Shown piece after piece: positions 1 to 6,964 of a DNA stretch of 13,399 nucleotides (position 1 is its first letter; each line of letters begins with the position of its first letter). The stretch spans positions 1-13,399 of the forward strand of contig ONFW01000017.1 of the NCBI GenBank assembly GCA_900317215.1, read 5' to 3'. This stretch comes from an uncultured Eubacteriales bacterium (GTDB taxonomy: Bacteria; Bacillota; Clostridia; Oscillospirales; Acutalibacteraceae). The notes below the pieces were generated by a model. It was not told the DNA's origin and ran no database searches. It worked only from the letters and a program-made list of their open reading frames with translations. The position numbers and the translations under genes were made by a program.

Positions 1-22
1 ATTAGTGTCATGCCCGACACAC

Positions 23-67
23 AAAAAAAACAGGAACTGTTGAAATAAACAGTCCCTGTCATTTTTT
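23..67 (-). terminator. Rho-independent terminator (possibly bidirectional)
   Basis: A 12-bp stem (30-41 with 48-59, one G-T pair) closes on a 6-base loop. On the minus strand it is followed by a run of eight T (complement of 23-30), so it terminates the surface-protein gene that ends at 93. On the plus strand it is followed by six T (62-67), so it could also stop transcription entering from the left. Confidence 0.85.
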
Positions 68-92
68 ATCTTATCAAATGAGATCCAAAGGC

Positions 93-851
93 TTACTTAG
101 AAGACTTTCTTGACTTTGTAGCTACAAGAGCAGTACCGAGAGCAGCAAGACCCATTACGCCCAATACAGCAAGTGATGCGAAGCTGTTATCGCTGGTGTT
201 TGCTCCCTTATCCTCGGGCTTGGGCTGAGGCTGAGACTGCGATGAGGGCTGGGGCTGAGACGAAGTCTCGGGCTGAAATTCGTTCCCAGACGTCTCGGGG
301 GGATAGGACGAATCATCGGGAACGATAGGTGAAAGATTTGCAAGAACAAATCTTGAGCAGTGAGGAGCGCCGAACTGATATCCGCCTGCACCCTTAGTTA
401 TCTCACCAAGTCTTGTAAAGCTGCCGTCTGTCTCCTCTAAATAGGCATTGTTTACTACTGCATCAGTGTCGATAGTGATCACGACACCCTGAGGTGAAAC
501 AACATTGCCGTTTCCATCCGTGAAGGTGAAATTATAAGCCTCAAAGTAATCGACCATTACACCATCACCCAGAGAAGCTATAAAAGCTGCCTCCAGATCG
601 TCGTCAACAACAGCCGATGCGCTGAAGGTGTAACTGCCCTCTTCAAGAGCGCCGGCAGGCAGATCTACAGTGACCTGAACCGGGCCGTTTTCGGTTTCAA
701 ACGACATGTTTACCGTTACTTCCTGACCTGCTTCAACCTCAAAGCCAATACTCTCAGCAGTATAGCCGAGAGAAACAGCGCTTACGGAAAGTGCTGCTGA
801 TGCTGCAACCGCTGCAGTAAGACCAAAGACAACGCCTTTTTTCATGTTCAT
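93..851 (-). CDS. Secreted surface-anchored protein, TGD-type C-terminus (paralogue 1)
   Basis: This is a 252-residue exported protein of unknown function. Residues 1-25 are a signal peptide (MNMKK, then a hydrophobic core ending SVSA). Residues 27-175 form a beta-rich ectodomain with LPAGALEEGSYTF, an acidic VVDDDLEAAFIASL stretch, VDYFEAYNFTFTD, VVSPQGV and a closing GAPHCSRFVLA block. The GAL..GxY and DIxFxDxxGxxVxPxG pattern recalls the ZU5-like modules of clostridial wall proteins; that relation is inferred. A Pro/Ser/Gln linker (about 177-215) leads to NTSDN (218-222), a hydrophobic span (224-244) and KSRKSSK, which resembles a sortase signal or a plain membrane anchor. NTSDN replaces the NTGDN of its neighbour. 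The ATG at 851 is chosen because GGAGG lies 8 bases upstream. A promoter (903-931) and a terminator (23-67) suggest a single-gene unit. Confidence 0.9.
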   Translation of the reverse strand: MNMKKGVVFGLTAAVAASAALSVSAVSLGYTAESIGFEVEAGQEVTVNMSFETENGPVQVTVDLPAGALEEGSYTFSASAVVDDDLEAAFIASLGDGVMVDYFEAYNFTFTDGNGNVVSPQGVVITIDTDAVVNNAYLEETDGSFTRLGEITKGAGGYQFGAPHCSRFVLANLSPIVPDDSSYPPETSGNEFQPETSSQPQPSSQSQPQPKPEDKGANTSDNSFASLAVLGVMGLAALGTALVATKSRKSSK

Positions 852-902
852 GATAAAATCCTCCTTAAAAATATAATAGGGAATCGCCTTTTAACAATGA
901 AT

Positions 903-931
903 ATGATAACATATTTGTAACCTGCAGTCAA
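903..931 (-). promoter_or_regulatory. Sigma-A type promoter for paralogue 1
   Basis: On the minus strand TTGACT (926-931) and TATCAT (903-908) are separated by 17 bp and lie about 50 bp upstream of the ATG at 851. The -35 is one base from consensus and the -10 one base from TATAAT. Confidence 0.65.
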
Positions 932-1193
932 GGATTATGGTCACATTTTTCATTGCAATAATCACCAAAGTGAGTGCTAAGTGATTTGCTAAATTCATAA
1001 GTATTTTATAAGAATCGCACAATCAATTCATGAGATCTTTATGTAATATATCCAAAAAATGACTGTCAACCTATTGACCTTACTTTTTCTGTACAATCAT
1101 TTCCTTTTCTTGTCTTTCATCTGCCTGCGTGATGATATCATGCTTAATCTCAGTTACTAAACCGTATATCACAAAAGCATTTTGAGCCAAGAA
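932..1193. other. Intergenic stretch, no gene seen
   Basis: The space between the surface genes (852-1238) holds the promoter of paralogue 1 at its left and the terminator of paralogue 2 at its right. The part between them is AT-rich, and I see no start codon with a ribosome site, no tRNA-like fold and no strong repeat in it. Confidence 0.5.
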
Positions 1194-1221
1194 AAAAGCG
1201 CCGACATCAGTCAGCGCTTTT
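1192..1221 (-). terminator. Rho-independent terminator after paralogue 2
   Basis: The stem AAAAGCGC (1194-1201) pairs with GCGCTTTT (1214-1221). Beyond one C/A mismatch a GAC/GTC inner stem closes an ATCA loop. On the minus strand it ends in a run of six T (complement of 1192-1197). Its core, 1197-1218, is identical to the hairpin at 2353-2374. Confidence 0.8.
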
Positions 1222-1238
1222 ATGAGATATCCTAAGGA

Positions 1239-2186
1239 TCAGTTTTCCTTCTTTTTCTTCATACTTATAAAGCTCACCGCAGTAAGGAGAGCCGCAAGAC
1301 CTGTAATTCCGAATACGCAGGCTGTCGCAGCTCCGTTATCTCCCGTATTTGCGCCCCTGTCAGAGGGAACGGGCTTAGGCTGCTGAGACTGCTGCTCAGG
1401 CTGTGACTGCTGCTCAGGCTCAGTCTGAGGCTCATTCCGGGGCTCGGTCTGAGGCTCGGGATCATTCGTAGGCGGTGCTATAGGCTCATCATCGGTGGAT
1501 GGCGCAGGGGAAATAGGATCGGGCTCAGCCACAGGATCTACCTCGGGACCCACAGTCGGGAGGGGCATGGGGGTCGGCTCGACAGCAGAATATATCCAAC
1601 GACCGGGAACCGGAGGAGCCTTGCGAGTTATAGGCTCTTCTTCATCGGGATCTACAGGCAACATAGAAAGATGAGCAAGCACAAATCTTGAAAAATGAGG
1701 AGCACAAATCAGATATTCACTGAAGTCAGTGTAGTAGAAATCATTATCTAAAAGCACAAAACTGCCGTTTTCCTCAATGTATGCTGCATTGTAGTCATTA
1801 TCCGTACCAAAGAAGAGCCAAACGCCTGCAGGCGATACGCCGTCGCCGTCCTCTGTCACAAAGCTGATGTCAAACATATCAAAATAATCCACCTGATACT
1901 CTGTGACATCGCTGATAAATGCGTTTTCTGAATCATAATCCGCAACCGGTGTAACATTAAATCTGTAATTTCCTGCAGGAAGGGCGTTCTCGTGAATTTC
2001 CGCTCTTACGGTTATCTCACCGTGGACAGACTGAACTTTTACCCCGATGACCGTTGACTGATCTTCATACATAGAGAAGGGTATAGACATTGATGAGTTT
2101 CCCAGCCCGACTGCGCTCACTGACATTGCTGCACATGACATGGCAATGGCCGCAGAAAGACCAACTGCAAAGATTTTTTTCTTCAT
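1239..2186 (-). CDS. Secreted surface-anchored protein with long Pro/Glu/Gln linker (paralogue 2)
   Basis: This 315-residue protein is the longest of three tandem paralogues; function unknown. Residues 1-25 are a signal peptide (MKKK, ending MSVSA). The ectodomain (about 27-175) aligns by eye with its neighbours: ENALPAGNYRF (66-76), ENAFIS (87-92), VDYFDMFDISF (99-109), VSPAGV (117-122) and CAPHFSRFVLAHLS (161-174). Here the Cys sits before APH instead of after it. A roughly 100-residue Pro/Glu/Gln-rich linker (177-278), with QTEP and EQQSQ repeats, is the size of a wall-spanning segment. NTGDN (280-284), a hydrophobic span (286-308) and KKKKEN follow. MSC at 16-18 of the signal peptide is not a good lipobox. 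The start is ATG 2186 with GGAG 8-9 bases upstream. It has its own promoter and terminator. Confidence 0.9.
   Translation of the reverse strand: MKKKIFAVGLSAAIAMSCAAMSVSAVGLGNSSMSIPFSMYEDQSTVIGVKVQSVHGEITVRAEIHENALPAGNYRFNVTPVADYDSENAFISDVTEYQVDYFDMFDISFVTEDGDGVSPAGVWLFFGTDNDYNAAYIEENGSFVLLDNDFYYTDFSEYLICAPHFSRFVLAHLSMLPVDPDEEEPITRKAPPVPGRWIYSAVEPTPMPLPTVGPEVDPVAEPDPISPAPSTDDEPIAPPTNDPEPQTEPRNEPQTEPEQQSQPEQQSQQPKPVPSDRGANTGDNGAATACVFGITGLAALLTAVSFISMKKKKEN
1375..1470 (-). repeat. Low-complexity Pro/Glu/Gln-coding repeats in paralogue 2
   Basis: The plus strand repeats short units around GGCTCAG/GGCTCGG and CTGCTCAGGCTG, which on the minus strand encode reiterated Q-T-E-P, N-E-P-Q and E-Q-Q-S-Q units. 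Such tracts can change length by slippage, which would alter linker length without changing the ectodomain or anchor. Confidence 0.6.
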
Positions 2187-2232
2187 TTTCTTTTCTCCTT
2201 TTTTTAGATTATGCCAGTTACTGACATTAATG

Positions 2233-2262
2233 ATTCTATCATATAATCATGCACATTGTCAA
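2233..2262 (-). promoter_or_regulatory. Promoter for paralogue 2
   Basis: On the minus strand a perfect TTGACA (2257-2262) is followed after 18 bp by TAGAAT (2233-2238), preceded by TGA as in an extended -10. It lies 46 bp upstream of the ATG at 2186. Confidence 0.6.
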
Positions 2263-2349
2263 TTAACTATCAAAAGAATCCTTTGTAGTAAATATACAAT
2301 GATTATAAAACAAACTGTATATTATTACAAAAAAATCTGCAGCTAATGA

Positions 2350-2377
2350 AACAGCGCCGACATCAGTCAGCGCTGTT
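2350..2377 (-). terminator. 3' hairpin after paralogue 3 (weak terminator)
   Basis: AACAGCGC (2350-2357) pairs with GCGCTGTT (2370-2377), with the same mismatch, inner GAC/GTC stem and ATCA loop as the hairpin at 1194-1221. Unlike that copy, the sequence after it on the minus strand is TTTCATTAG-like rather than a clean T run, so termination may be partial. Confidence 0.5.
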
Positions 2378-2395
2378 CATATGATATGTGAGGTA

Positions 2396-3133
2396 TCAAC
2401 CCTTGTTCTTTTTATTCAGCCTTACGGAGACAACCGCAGTTGCAAGAGCCGCAAGACTCATTATAGAAAATACAGCAGTGGTAGCATAGGCATTGTCGCC
2501 GGTTTTTACATCTCCGCTGTCGGGCTTAGGAGCGGCGCCGTTATTTTCGGCAGTATCGGTCTTCTTGTCGTCAACCGCACGTGTGCTGTCATCAGGTTCA
2601 TACACGGCAGCCTCGCCTATCATGGTGAGCTGAGCTATCACAAATCTTGAGCAGTGCGGCGCAACAAAAGCAACGCCGTCCGTCACATCGGCTTCAAGCT
2701 GAGTAAATCCGCCCTTTTCGTAAACAAATACTGAGTTGTAGTTGCGATTTCTTGCAGGACTGAGCCTGACAAGAACATTCTCGGGGCTGACCTCTTCGCC
2801 TGTCTCGTCCGTAAAGGAAAGATCAATAAGCTCCATATAATCAACATTTGTACCTGACGGAAGTGACTCAATGAATATCTTCTCGAGTTCAATATCCGCT
2901 ATCTCCTCCGCCTTAAAGAAATAAGAGCCTGCGGGAAGAGCATTTTCAGGAAGCACAACGGTACACACCATTGTATCGCTGACATAGGTGACCTCAGTGA
3001 GCTCATTGTTAAAATCAAATCTGACTGCCGTGCCGGACTCTCCCAGAACTGCCGCATCGGCAGCAAAAGCACTGCATGACACCGCTGCGGTAAGCGCAGC
3101 AAGAGCAGAAATAGTCTTTGTTATGATCCTCAT
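2396..3133 (-). CDS. Secreted surface-anchored protein, short acidic linker (paralogue 3)
   Basis: This 245-residue exported protein is the third paralogue; function unknown. The signal peptide is about residues 1-25 (MRIITK, ending AFAA). The ectodomain (27-172) carries LPENALPAGSYFF (61-73), EKIFIESLPSG (84-94), VDYMELIDLSFTD (97-109), EEVSPENV (113-120) and VAPHCSRFVIAQLT (157-170). The linker is short and charged (about 173-207) rather than Pro/Gln-rich. VKTGDN (209-214), a hydrophobic span (216-236) and RLNKKNKG follow. The mature part has two Cys, at 57 and in APHC (161). A GTG at 3148 would add five residues, but GGAGGT (3141-3146) overlaps that region and sits 7 bases before the ATG at 3133, so ATG 3133 is preferred. 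A promoter lies at 3166-3194. Confidence 0.88.
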   Translation of the reverse strand: MRIITKTISALAALTAAVSCSAFAADAAVLGESGTAVRFDFNNELTEVTYVSDTMVCTVVLPENALPAGSYFFKAEEIADIELEKIFIESLPSGTNVDYMELIDLSFTDETGEEVSPENVLVRLSPARNRNYNSVFVYEKGGFTQLEADVTDGVAFVAPHCSRFVIAQLTMIGEAAVYEPDDSTRAVDDKKTDTAENNGAAPKPDSGDVKTGDNAYATTAVFSIMSLAALATAVVSVRLNKKNKG

Positions 3134-3165
3134 TGTCAGAACCTCCACATAATTATTCTACCGGT

Positions 3166-3194
3166 ATGGTAACACATCACTTTGTTAAAGTCAA
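3166..3194 (-). promoter_or_regulatory. Promoter for paralogue 3
   Basis: On the minus strand TTGACT (3189-3194) and TACCAT (3166-3171) are separated by 17 bp, about 33 bp upstream of the ATG at 3133. The layout matches the promoter of paralogue 1; the -10 is weaker. Confidence 0.55.
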
Positions 3195-3262
3195 CCGTAT
3201 AGACAGCATTTCGTTTAAGGTGTCAGAATCAACATAATCACTCTTGAGTTTTTGTATATATC

Positions 3263-3293
3263 AACAAAGGGCTGCCGCAATAAACGACAGCCC
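3263..3293 (-). terminator. Terminator after the EpsG-like gene
   Basis: GGGCTG and CAGCCC (3288-3293 with 3269-3274) form a 6-bp GC-rich stem extended by a CG pair past one mismatch, starting 8 bases after the stop codon at 3301. The minus strand continues TTTGTTG, an imperfect T tract. It separates the glycan locus from the surface-protein genes. Confidence 0.65.
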
Positions 3294-3300
3294 ATTCTTA

Positions 3301-4440
3301 TCAACCAAACAGATGCAGCCAGCTCTTGTATACCTCTGCTCCGTGAGCATTCTCGGAAAGACCGTAATAGAAATGCAGACATGACAGAGCAAGAATTATC
3401 AGCAGGAACCCCACGGCAAGAGCTGTTCTGCTCTTTTTTGAGGTCAGGTTTATTACCCGTTCGTTAGAGGTGGTGTATTTTATACCCTTTGATTTGAGCG
3501 ACTGATAGATGACAGGAACAAGGATTATCATAAACATTATGAAATAATATGACAATCTCTCGATTATGCTGTGCTTTGACATCGTTATCATCATCAGCGT
3601 GCCTATAAAGGTCAGGTTTGTCAGATACTTGTTTTCTCGTGTAAGGTTGATAGTCTCGGTCTTGATGAGAACAAATGCCGCCACGGTAATGAATATCGGC
3701 AGAATAGCATAAATGAACGACAGACCTTCCACGATAAACACAGATTCTCTGTACTCCTCATGATAGAAGCTTGTAACAAGGTCTATAAGATTAGTGGAGG
3801 CGGTATAGAACCACAGCAGAATGAAGCCGTAGATGAGCAGTTCCTTTATGCCCGGCTTCATCTTTACAAGGAAATAAACCGGTATCATAACAAGAACAGT
3901 CTGGTGGAAGAAGGACGCAAAAACGATAATGACAGCATATAGGATAAACCTGTTGTTCTTCATAAAGTGCCATGCAAGCAGAACAAGAGATACTGCTATC
4001 ATCTGGCGCAGAAAGTTCATCGACATGAAGAACATAAACATATTGACATAAAGGATCGTTGACAGCCACGGCACCTCGGAGTTTTTGTATATGAATATTG
4101 CCGCCGGCAGTATGGCTATCAGGGAAAGGACTATCATATACATCTGATAATCACAGCCCGGGATAAGCCCCAACAGCTTGGTAAAGATTATGAAGCCTGT
4201 TTCCCAGTCCTTATAGGTGAGTGTACTGAAGCCTGTGTTCGCCATGCTCCTGAATGCCACCGTATACATATTATAGTCAAAGCCTATCTGTGTTCTGAAT
4301 GCCATTAGCATGAAGAGCTGACTGAATGCCAACAGAATGAAAATAAGATTTTTCGACTTTGTCGGCTTTCTGAAGCAGAAAATCGCAGCCCAGAGTATGA
4401 TAACGGCATTATTTATCGTATAGAATAACAATAACAACAT
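3301..4440 (-). CDS. EpsG/Wzy-like polysaccharide polymerase
   Basis: This 379-residue polytopic membrane protein resembles the EpsG family, whose members polymerise repeat units on the outer face of the membrane. About ten hydrophobic spans are visible. Family-like marks are FRTQIGFDYNMY (48-59), WETGF (79-83), the NFLRQ motif at the start of a membrane helix (142-146) and SFFHQT (176-181). It is 17 bases downstream of the sugar-phosphate transferase gene on the same strand, so the two are probably one operon. The ATG at 4440 has GGGAG directly adjacent, which is too close for a good ribosome site; the TTG three codons in (4431) has better spacing, so the true N-terminus may be three residues shorter. 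A sugar-specific role cannot be read from sequence. Family assignment is by motif recognition, fairly sure. Confidence 0.82.
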   Translation of the reverse strand: MLLLLFYTINNAVIILWAAIFCFRKPTKSKNLIFILLAFSQLFMLMAFRTQIGFDYNMYTVAFRSMANTGFSTLTYKDWETGFIIFTKLLGLIPGCDYQMYMIVLSLIAILPAAIFIYKNSEVPWLSTILYVNMFMFFMSMNFLRQMIAVSLVLLAWHFMKNNRFILYAVIIVFASFFHQTVLVMIPVYFLVKMKPGIKELLIYGFILLWFYTASTNLIDLVTSFYHEEYRESVFIVEGLSFIYAILPIFITVAAFVLIKTETINLTRENKYLTNLTFIGTLMMITMSKHSIIERLSYYFIMFMIILVPVIYQSLKSKGIKYTTSNERVINLTSKKSRTALAVGFLLIILALSCLHFYYGLSENAHGAEVYKSWLHLFG

Positions 4441-4457
4441 CTCCCGTCAGTTTTTTG

Positions 4458-5852
4458 CTATCTTGCGTTCTTTGAGAATATCCCCTTTGTAAGAGTTCTG
4501 AACAGTATCTTTATATCAAACGCTACCGACCAATGCTCTATATAATAGATATCGTACTTTATACGCTCCTCTATTGAGGTATCGTTTCCTCTGAGATCAT
4601 TGACCTGCGCCCAGCCGGATATGCCCGGCTTGACATAATGCTTGACCATATAAAGCGGAACGGACTTGCGGTACTGCTTGACGTAATAAGGTATCTCAGG
4701 GCGGGGCCCCACAAGGCTCATGTCGCCCTTTAATACATTAAAAAGCTGAGGAAGCTCATCTATACTGAATTTACGAATGAATTTCCCGAAGCCTGTACAT
4801 CTCGGGTCGTTTTTTTCGGTACCGGAAAGATCGGATTCGGTCTCGACCCTCATGGATCGAAACTTATACATAGTAAACGGTCTTTGTCCCAGCCCCACCC
4901 TCTCCTGCCTGAATATTACCGCACCGGGTGAGGTGAGCTTGATTATCAGGGCGGTCATCAGCATGAGCGGAGACAGTAACACCAGCATGAGAAGAGAAAC
5001 TGTGATATCCAGAGCCCTCTTGATGAACTTGTTAAGAGTCCTGTCAAGAGGGACCCTTCTCATGCTCATTACTGGTATGCCGTCGAAGCTTGATATATAT
5101 ATTCTTGAGGAGAAGCTTGAGAACATATTCGGTATTATGGAAAACTTCACGCCCCACCGCTCGCATATCGAGATCAGATGCTCCATATAGGGCTGTGATC
5201 TTCCCGAGAGCATTATCAGTGCTTCGTCAGGCAGAGAGCCGCTGAAATACCTGGACACCTTTTTGAAGTTTCCGAGATAAGTCAGAGCAAGCTGTGAATG
5301 AGGAGCGTTGTCAAAATATCCGGAGATCTCATATCCGAGATCGGGAGAGGAACGGATCTTTTTGATGAAATTCTCTGTACAGTTATTTATTCCCAGAAGT
5401 ACAATGTATTTCTTGTTGTAGCCCTTCTTTCTCATGTATCTGAGGAAGCGCCTCAAAGAAAACCGGTAGAGCACGGATAAAAAGCTGTATATGAAAAAAT
5501 AGAACATCAGGGCGACCTGGAACTGATACAAGCGTGAAAAAACTATAGCCCCAAAGATCAGTATCACAAATACTATAAGACCGGACTTGAGTATATTCAC
5601 CGCTTCCTTGATAAAGGCTGTCGATCGGTACGACCGGTACAAATCACAGGCGCGGTTGCACAGCACCTGCAAAGCTGCAATAATGAGCGGCACAAGCACC
5701 ATGATCCTGATATTGCTGCGGTCAAGAACAAAAACATCGCTCGAAAAAGCAAAGTACATTATAATGTAGGAAAGCGCAGAGCTTGCAAGGCTGATCGCTA
5801 TATCCACAACGATATGAACAGCATTCAGCTTATTCTGATATTGTTTGAGCAA
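4458..5852 (-). CDS. Undecaprenyl-phosphate sugar-1-phosphate transferase (polyprenyl glycosylphosphotransferase)
   Basis: It starts glycan synthesis by moving a sugar-1-phosphate (often glucose or galactose) from a UDP-sugar to undecaprenyl phosphate at the inner membrane face. The 464-residue length fits the WcaJ/CpsE/WbaP type. Four to five N-terminal membrane spans (first ~125 residues) precede a nucleotide-fold domain (KKYIVLLGINN onward) and a final hydrophobic hairpin. The C-terminal catalytic domain (last ~190 residues) has KRALDITVSLLML, FRQERVGLGQRPFTMYKFRSM, the Asp-Glu pair in SIDELPQLFNVLKGDMSLVGPRPE split across the active site, and KPGISGWAQVN. I choose TTG 5852 because AGGAGG (5861-5866) lies 8 bases before it; an upstream TTG at 5888 would put that site inside the gene. 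It is the first gene of a leftward operon with the EpsG-like polymerase. Family sure; donor sugar unknown. Confidence 0.93.
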   Translation of the reverse strand: MLKQYQNKLNAVHIVVDIAISLASSALSYIIMYFAFSSDVFVLDRSNIRIMVLVPLIIAALQVLCNRACDLYRSYRSTAFIKEAVNILKSGLIVFVILIFGAIVFSRLYQFQVALMFYFFIYSFLSVLYRFSLRRFLRYMRKKGYNKKYIVLLGINNCTENFIKKIRSSPDLGYEISGYFDNAPHSQLALTYLGNFKKVSRYFSGSLPDEALIMLSGRSQPYMEHLISICERWGVKFSIIPNMFSSFSSRIYISSFDGIPVMSMRRVPLDRTLNKFIKRALDITVSLLMLVLLSPLMLMTALIIKLTSPGAVIFRQERVGLGQRPFTMYKFRSMRVETESDLSGTEKNDPRCTGFGKFIRKFSIDELPQLFNVLKGDMSLVGPRPEIPYYVKQYRKSVPLYMVKHYVKPGISGWAQVNDLRGNDTSIEERIKYDIYYIEHWSVAFDIKILFRTLTKGIFSKNAR

Positions 5853-5860
5853 GCGCTTCC

Positions 5861-5866
5861 CCTCCT
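5861..5866 (-). promoter_or_regulatory. Ribosome binding site deciding a TTG start
   Basis: AGGAGG on the minus strand, 8 bases before TTG 5850-5852. No ATG with a comparable site lies nearby, so it supports initiation at TTG. Confidence 0.7.
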
Positions 5867-5921
5867 TTTTCGGATAAACACAGAGCAACTATCCAACAGC
5901 CCATAAGCCGCCATAGTATAT

Positions 5922-5950
5922 ATTTTAATATATCGGATTTAGATAGTCAA
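5922..5950 (-). promoter_or_regulatory. Promoter for the leftward glycan operon
   Basis: On the minus strand TTGACT (5945-5950) and TAAAAT (5922-5927) are separated by 17 bp, with an A/T-rich stretch upstream of the -35. It lies about 70 bp before the TTG start at 5852. Confidence 0.65.
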
Positions 5951-6044
5951 CATTTTTTTAAAAATCGTGACAGATGACGCTTCCGGTTCTGCACTATTCA
6001 TAAAAACTGTAAGAAACTCACAGTACAAATCTTCAAAATTATAA

Positions 6045-6073
6045 TAGACAAACAACAAAAGCAATGATATAAT
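6045..6073 (+). promoter_or_regulatory. Promoter for the rightward export operon
   Basis: TAGACA (6045-6050) and a perfect TATAAT (6068-6073) are 17 bp apart, with TG one base before the -10 (extended -10). The start codon follows at 6138, leaving a leader of about 55 bases with AAGGAG at 6125-6130. Confidence 0.7.
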
Positions 6074-6137
6074 AAGACTGTTATATTGGAGAAATGGTGC
6101 ATTTCGCAAACAGACCTTATTATGAAGGAGAGATATA

Positions 6138-6914
6138 ATGAAAAAGGGAATTTATGAATTCATGAATTATTTTCCTTTTTTGAAGGAAGTTGTAAAAAGA
6201 GACTTCAAGAGAAAATACTATAAGTCCGTGCTCGGCGTCGCCTGGTCAATGCTCAGCCCGCTGCTGATGATGATAGTCATAACAATAGTATTCTCCACTC
6301 TTTTCAAAAGAGCCGTTCCGCATTATCCTGCATACTGGTTCTGCGGAAACCTCATTTTCTCCTTTGTTTTTGAGGGCTCGAGCTCATCAATGAGCTGTAT
6401 CATACACAACGCATCTCTCATCAATAAAATGAAGATACCGAATTACTTCTTCTGTATCTCCACGGTCACTCAGAGCTTTATCACAATGCTTTTCTCCATT
6501 GTTCCTTATATTGCGGTATGTCTCGTGATACAGGTGCCGATCACCTTCTATATGCTTCTTATCCCCCTTCCGATGATACTCGCCTATATCTTTACTCTCG
6601 GTCTCGGCATGTTGCTGTGCGCTTATGGCACCTTCCTGCGCGACCTCGGCTATCTTTATCAGGTCCTGAGAAGAGTATGGCTCTATATCACCCCTATATT
6701 CTATCCTATAGAGATCATTCCCGAGCAGTTCCGTTTTTTGTGGGATCTCAACCCGGTGTATATCTACATCAATATCTTCCGTTCGTTCGCTTTATACGGC
6801 ACCATGCCCTCTGAAAAAATGCTCATCATCGGTACGGCCTATGCGCTGCTGATGCTTGCATTGGGCGCCGTTACCTTCAAGGAAAAGGAAGACCGTTTCT
6901 TCCTTTATATATAA
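6138..6914 (+). CDS. ABC-2 type polysaccharide export permease (TagG/Wzm-like)
   Basis: This is the membrane subunit of an ABC exporter that moves a lipid-linked polysaccharide or teichoic acid across the cytoplasmic membrane. The 258-residue length fits the family. The N-terminus has the amphipathic interface helix and KRDFKRKYYKSVLGVAWSML block (residues 20-39), followed by about six membrane spans. The C-terminal half shows the family pattern FLRDLGYLYQVLRRVWLYITPIFYP and a NPVYIYINIFRS helix. AAGGAG lies 7 bases before the ATG. It is the first gene of a five-gene rightward operon, and the partner ATPase starts 50 bases after its stop codon. Family is certain; the polymer carried is not determined. 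Confidence 0.93.
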   Translation: MKKGIYEFMNYFPFLKEVVKRDFKRKYYKSVLGVAWSMLSPLLMMIVITIVFSTLFKRAVPHYPAYWFCGNLIFSFVFEGSSSSMSCIIHNASLINKMKIPNYFFCISTVTQSFITMLFSIVPYIAVCLVIQVPITFYMLLIPLPMILAYIFTLGLGMLLCAYGTFLRDLGYLYQVLRRVWLYITPIFYPIEIIPEQFRFLWDLNPVYIYINIFRSFALYGTMPSEKMLIIGTAYALLMLALGAVTFKEKEDRFFLYI

Positions 6915-6964
6915 TGTGGGCTTTGTCAGGATTTCTACGCTTAATTCAGCAAAGAGGTGGCACT

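Noticed and set aside
5..20. GTGTC-ATGCCC-GACAC inverted repeat at the left edge
   Set aside because: Only 5 bp of stem at a window edge, beside a much better terminator; too short to call a site.
1080..1238. Open frame continuing past the stop codon of paralogue 2 for about 52 codons, ending in a Lys/Glu/Gln-rich stretch
   Set aside because: It passes through a strong terminator hairpin, has no start codon with a ribosome site, and would need stop-codon readthrough; chance is the simpler reading.
1375..1470. CRISPR-like or satellite repeat array
   Set aside because: The repeats are short, irregular and in frame with a Pro/Glu/Gln-rich protein linker; there are no spacers.
1239..3133. Possible lipobox cysteines in the signal peptides of paralogues 2 (MSC) and 3 (VSC)
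   Set aside because: The residues before Cys (AMS, AVS) do not fit the usual L-[AS]-[GA]-C pattern, and a normal signal-peptidase site (SVSA, AFAA) follows; the proteins also carry a C-terminal anchor.
4777..5190. 137-codon open frame antisense to the phosphotransferase gene
   Set aside because: It overlaps the conserved catalytic domain on the other strand and shows no protein-like features of its own.
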